Source: Streptosporangiaceae bacterium
Lineage (GTDB): Bacteria; Actinomycetota; Actinomycetes; Streptosporangiales; Streptosporangiaceae
Assembly (NCBI GenBank): GCA_030038715.1
Contig: JASHSO010000410.1
Coordinates: 1 to 6,505 of the forward strand
Length of the DNA: 6,505 bases
Reading direction: 5' to 3'
The notes below the pieces were generated by a model that saw only the letters and a list, made by a program, of their open reading frames with translations, did not search any database and had not been told where the DNA came from. Position 1 is the stretch's first letter; each line of letters starts with the position of its first letter. The position numbers were made by a program, and so were the translations under genes. Shown here one piece after another: positions 4,976 through 6,505 of the stretch.

Positions 4976-5857
4976 CTAGTCAAGCCCGGCAAACAGGTCG
5001 GTCTCCCGGTTGGCAGCGCCAGGCGACGGCCAGCCAGTGCCGGTGAGCAGCGTGTAGTACTCAGTACCCAGGGCCCGTCGGCCGATCCTGTCGGATAGCG
5101 CGAAGAACGGGCTGTCTACCGAGATTTGACTGGCGTGAGCGCGCATCGCCGCGAGCTTGGCGTCCAGGTAGTCACTGGCATCGATCTCAGTGGTCACCCC
5201 GTCGTCGTCGGTACCGAAAGGCAGGTCTTCCACCGACTCGACCCTGGCGAAATCGGCCCCGCCCACCTCGTGGACCTCGCTGTCACCCTCCTGGAACAGC
5301 GCCATGGACTCTGCAAGCACCGACTTGGGCATGGCCGTCGCGTAGAGCTTGCCGACAAGGCCGTCGGCGAGGTTGAACGCGCGCCGAGTCACACGGTGCG
5401 CCTGGATGTGATCGGGGTGACCGTAGAACCCGTTGTCGTCATAGGTGACCAAGACCTGGGGCCGGACTTCCTCGATGATGGCGAGCAGTTCGCGGGCGGC
5501 CTCGTCCAGGTCAGCGCTCCAGAAGCTGCCCGGCCACTCGTTGGAAGGGGTGCCCATCATGCCCGAGTCGCGCCAGCGGCCGGCGCCGCCGAGGAACCTG
5601 TGATCGGCGACTCCCAAGGCCTCGCACGCCGCTGCCAACTCGCCGATCCGGTACTCCCCCAGCCCTCCGTCGGCGTCCCAGGCGAGGTTGGCAAGCTCGG
5701 GCGGTATCACCTCGCCCAACTCCCCGAGCGTGCAGGTGACCAGCGTGACCCTTGCTCCCTCTGCGGCGTACTTCGCCATGGTGGCCCCGGTACCGATGGA
5801 CTCGTCGTCCGGGTGCGCGTGCACGAGCAGCAGACGCTTGCCGTCCGGTTTGGTCAT
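4976..5857 (-). CDS. mshB: N-acetyl-1-D-myo-inositol-2-amino-2-deoxy-alpha-D-glucopyranoside deacetylase (mycothiol biosynthesis)
   Basis: The 293-residue protein is a full-length LmbE/PIG-L-type zinc deacetylase. AHPDDES at 14-20 and GHPDHIQAH at 146-154 supply the zinc ligands His15, Asp18 and His150. Asp17 is the expected general base, and Tyr145 matches the catalytic Tyr142 of M. tuberculosis MshB. TLGELGEV at 43-50, GGLGEYR at 64-70 and SNEWPGSFW at 105-113 are also typical of MshB. It removes the acetyl group from GlcNAc-Ins to give GlcN-Ins, which MshC then joins to cysteine; this is a cytoplasmic step. ATG 5857-5855 ([17 protein letters not shown]) was preferred to an upstream in-frame start at 5905 that adds 16 residues and would nearly reach the divergent gene. 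TAGGCT lies 7 nt before this ATG and there is no good Shine-Dalgarno site, suggesting leaderless expression. The related deacetylase Mca is less likely, given the DUF6113 neighbour and the sequence signature. Confidence 0.93.
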   Translation of the reverse strand: MTKPDGKRLLLVHAHPDDESIGTGATMAKYAAEGARVTLVTCTLGELGEVIPPELANLAWDADGGLGEYRIGELAAACEALGVADHRFLGGAGRWRDSGMMGTPSNEWPGSFWSADLDEAARELLAIIEEVRPQVLVTYDDNGFYGHPDHIQAHRVTRRAFNLADGLVGKLYATAMPKSVLAESMALFQEGDSEVHEVGGADFARVESVEDLPFGTDDDGVTTEIDASDYLDAKLAAMRAHASQISVDSPFFALSDRIGRRALGTEYYTLLTGTGWPSPGAANRETDLFAGLD

Positions 5858-5864
5858 ACCCGCG

Positions 5865-5870
5865 AGCCTA
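5865..5870 (-). promoter_or_regulatory. Putative -10 box of mshB (leaderless)
   Basis: On the minus strand TAGGCT fits TANNNT and is followed by 7 nt and then the ATG at 5857. Transcription would begin at or beside the start codon. No TTGAC-like -35 is present at 17-19 nt; that position is occupied by the inverted repeat at 5875-5892. Confidence 0.45.
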
Positions 5871-5874
5871 GCGA

Positions 5875-5892
5875 TCAGCCACCGACGGCTGA
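5875..5892. promoter_or_regulatory. Inverted repeat between mshB and the divergent S9 peptidase gene
   Basis: TCAGCC (5875-5880) and GGCTGA (5887-5892) form a perfect inverted repeat with a 6-nt spacer, in the 52-nt gap between the two start codons. It covers the expected -35 region of mshB and lies just upstream of the peptidase RBS. A dimeric regulator could act on both genes from here. Chance remains possible for a 6-bp arm. Confidence 0.4.
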
Positions 5893-5897
5893 CTGGC

Positions 5898-5901
5898 AGG
5901 A
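5898..5901 (+). promoter_or_regulatory. Ribosome binding site of the S9 peptidase gene
   Basis: AGGA at 5898-5901 lies 8 nt before GTG 5910 and supports that codon as the start. Confidence 0.5.
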
Positions 5902-5909
5902 TCAAGTCC

Positions 5910-6505
5910 GTGACCGACTCCTATGCTCGCCAAGCGGCGCGCACGCAGGGATTTTCACTCGGCGAGCCGCGGTCGTTCCGGATCGCTCCCGATGGCCAGA
6001 CGGTGATCTTCCTCAGGTCCCGAAGCGGCACGGACCCGGTCAACTGCCTGTGGGCGCTGGACGTTGCCGACGGTCGGGAACGGCTGGTCGCCGATCCGGC
6101 TCAGGTCGGCAGCGCTAGCGCACCCGATGATCCGCTCGAGCGGGCACGCCGGGAACGGGTGCGGGAGCGGGCCAGCGGCATCGTCGCATTCGCCACCGAC
6201 GCAGCGTGCACTGTGGCCGCTTTCACCCTCGCAGGAACGATATACCTCGCCGACGTCGTCGGCGGAGGCATGCGCGAGATTCGTGGCCGCCGGCCGGGAG
6301 CGGACCCGAGGCCCGATCCGGCGGGCAGGCTCGTTGCCTATGTCAGCGCCGGCGTGCTCCGGATCCACGATGTCACGACCGGAGAGGACCATCCGCTAGC
6401 CGACCCCGGCGGCGCCAAGGGCGTCAGCTTCGGGTTGGCTGAGTTCATAGCAGCCGAGGAGATGAGCCGCAGCCGCGGGTACTGGTGGGCGCCCGATGGC
6501 TCGGC
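5910..6505 (+). CDS. S9 family peptidase, dipeptidyl peptidase IV type, N-terminal part (cut by the window edge)
   Basis: Starting at GTG 5910, 198 codons are open to the right edge with no stop. The translation matches the start of the DPP IV-type beta-propeller domain. It contains [21 protein letters not shown] at about 22-42, NCLWALDV at 45-52, [15 protein letters not shown] at 141-155 and [15 protein letters not shown] at 171-185. [10 protein letters not shown] closes the visible part at 189-198. The AEFIAAEEM segment carries the Glu-Glu pair (Glu183-Glu184) which in DPP IV holds the free N-terminus of the substrate. The complete enzyme should have a C-terminal alpha/beta-hydrolase domain with a Ser-Asp-His triad and cleave dipeptides, often X-Pro, from peptide N-termini. 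No signal peptide is visible, so it is probably cytosolic. It is divergent from mshB; no functional link is known. Confidence 0.85.
   Translation, partial: MTDSYARQAARTQGFSLGEPRSFRIAPDGQTVIFLRSRSGTDPVNCLWALDVADGRERLVADPAQVGSASAPDDPLERARRERVRERASGIVAFATDAACTVAAFTLAGTIYLADVVGGGMREIRGRRPGADPRPDPAGRLVAYVSAGVLRIHDVTTGEDHPLADPGGAKGVSFGLAEFIAAEEMSRSRGYWWAPDGS

Noticed and set aside
5858..5905. Earlier start for mshB adding 16 residues
   Set aside because: It would run through the inverted repeat and end 5 nt from the divergent start codon. MshB proteins normally begin shortly before the AHPDDE motif.
5126..6118. A 330-codon open frame on the plus strand opposite mshB, running into the peptidase gene
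   Set aside because: It is a shadow of mshB and then of the S9 peptidase in another frame. Both of those have strong family motifs and this has none.
1..6505. CRISPR array, insertion sequence, prophage or toxin-antitoxin system
   Set aside because: No regularly spaced repeats with unique spacers, no transposase or integrase motifs, and no flanking inverted repeats with target duplications were seen. The genes read as ordinary chromosomal content.

Overview
The window is from a high-GC actinobacterium. It carries mshB, a mycothiol biosynthesis gene found essentially only in Actinobacteria, followed by a small membrane protein of the DUF6113 type. GTG starts, G/C-rich third codon positions and several probable leaderless starts (a TANNNT box 6-8 nt before the start codon) agree with this. 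The genus cannot be told from this sequence. I see no insertion sequence, CRISPR array, tRNA or rRNA.

Layout, left to right. (1) Plus strand, 2-331: the 3' end of a cysteinyl-tRNA synthetase family gene. (2) Plus strand, 419-1306: a class I SAM-dependent methyltransferase, substrate unknown. (3) 1307-1564: a 258-nt regulatory region with short direct repeats and a hairpin. (4) Plus strand, 1565-3622: a two-gene operon of an amidinotransferase-superfamily hydrolase and ornithine aminotransferase RocD, 27 nt apart. (5) 3623-3863: a hairpin-rich stretch without a gene, between converging transcription units. (6) Minus strand, 5857 down to 3864: mshB, the DUF6113 membrane protein, an in-frame coding remnant with no start codon, and a 79-aa Arg-rich small protein with a near-perfect ribosome binding site. 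(7) Plus strand, 5910 to the right edge: the 5' part of a dipeptidyl peptidase IV-type S9 peptidase, divergent from mshB across 52 nt that contain a perfect inverted repeat.

The clearest functional unit is the pair at 1565-3622. The hydrolase would probably be auto-annotated as dimethylargininase, but its motifs (MCxPxYF, INPW, PDMVFAAN, EGEGD, FYHLDT, KCCTL) resemble the arginine dihydrolase ArgZ/AgrE group rather than true DDAH. A dihydrolase would make ornithine, which is RocD's substrate. The operon would then be a two-step route from arginine to glutamate semialdehyde plus glutamate, releasing ammonia and CO2 without arginase, urease or citrulline. This is inferred from motifs and gene linkage.

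The least explained parts are the repeat-rich leader of that operon, the in-frame continuation past the DUF6113 stop codon, and the small Arg-rich protein.
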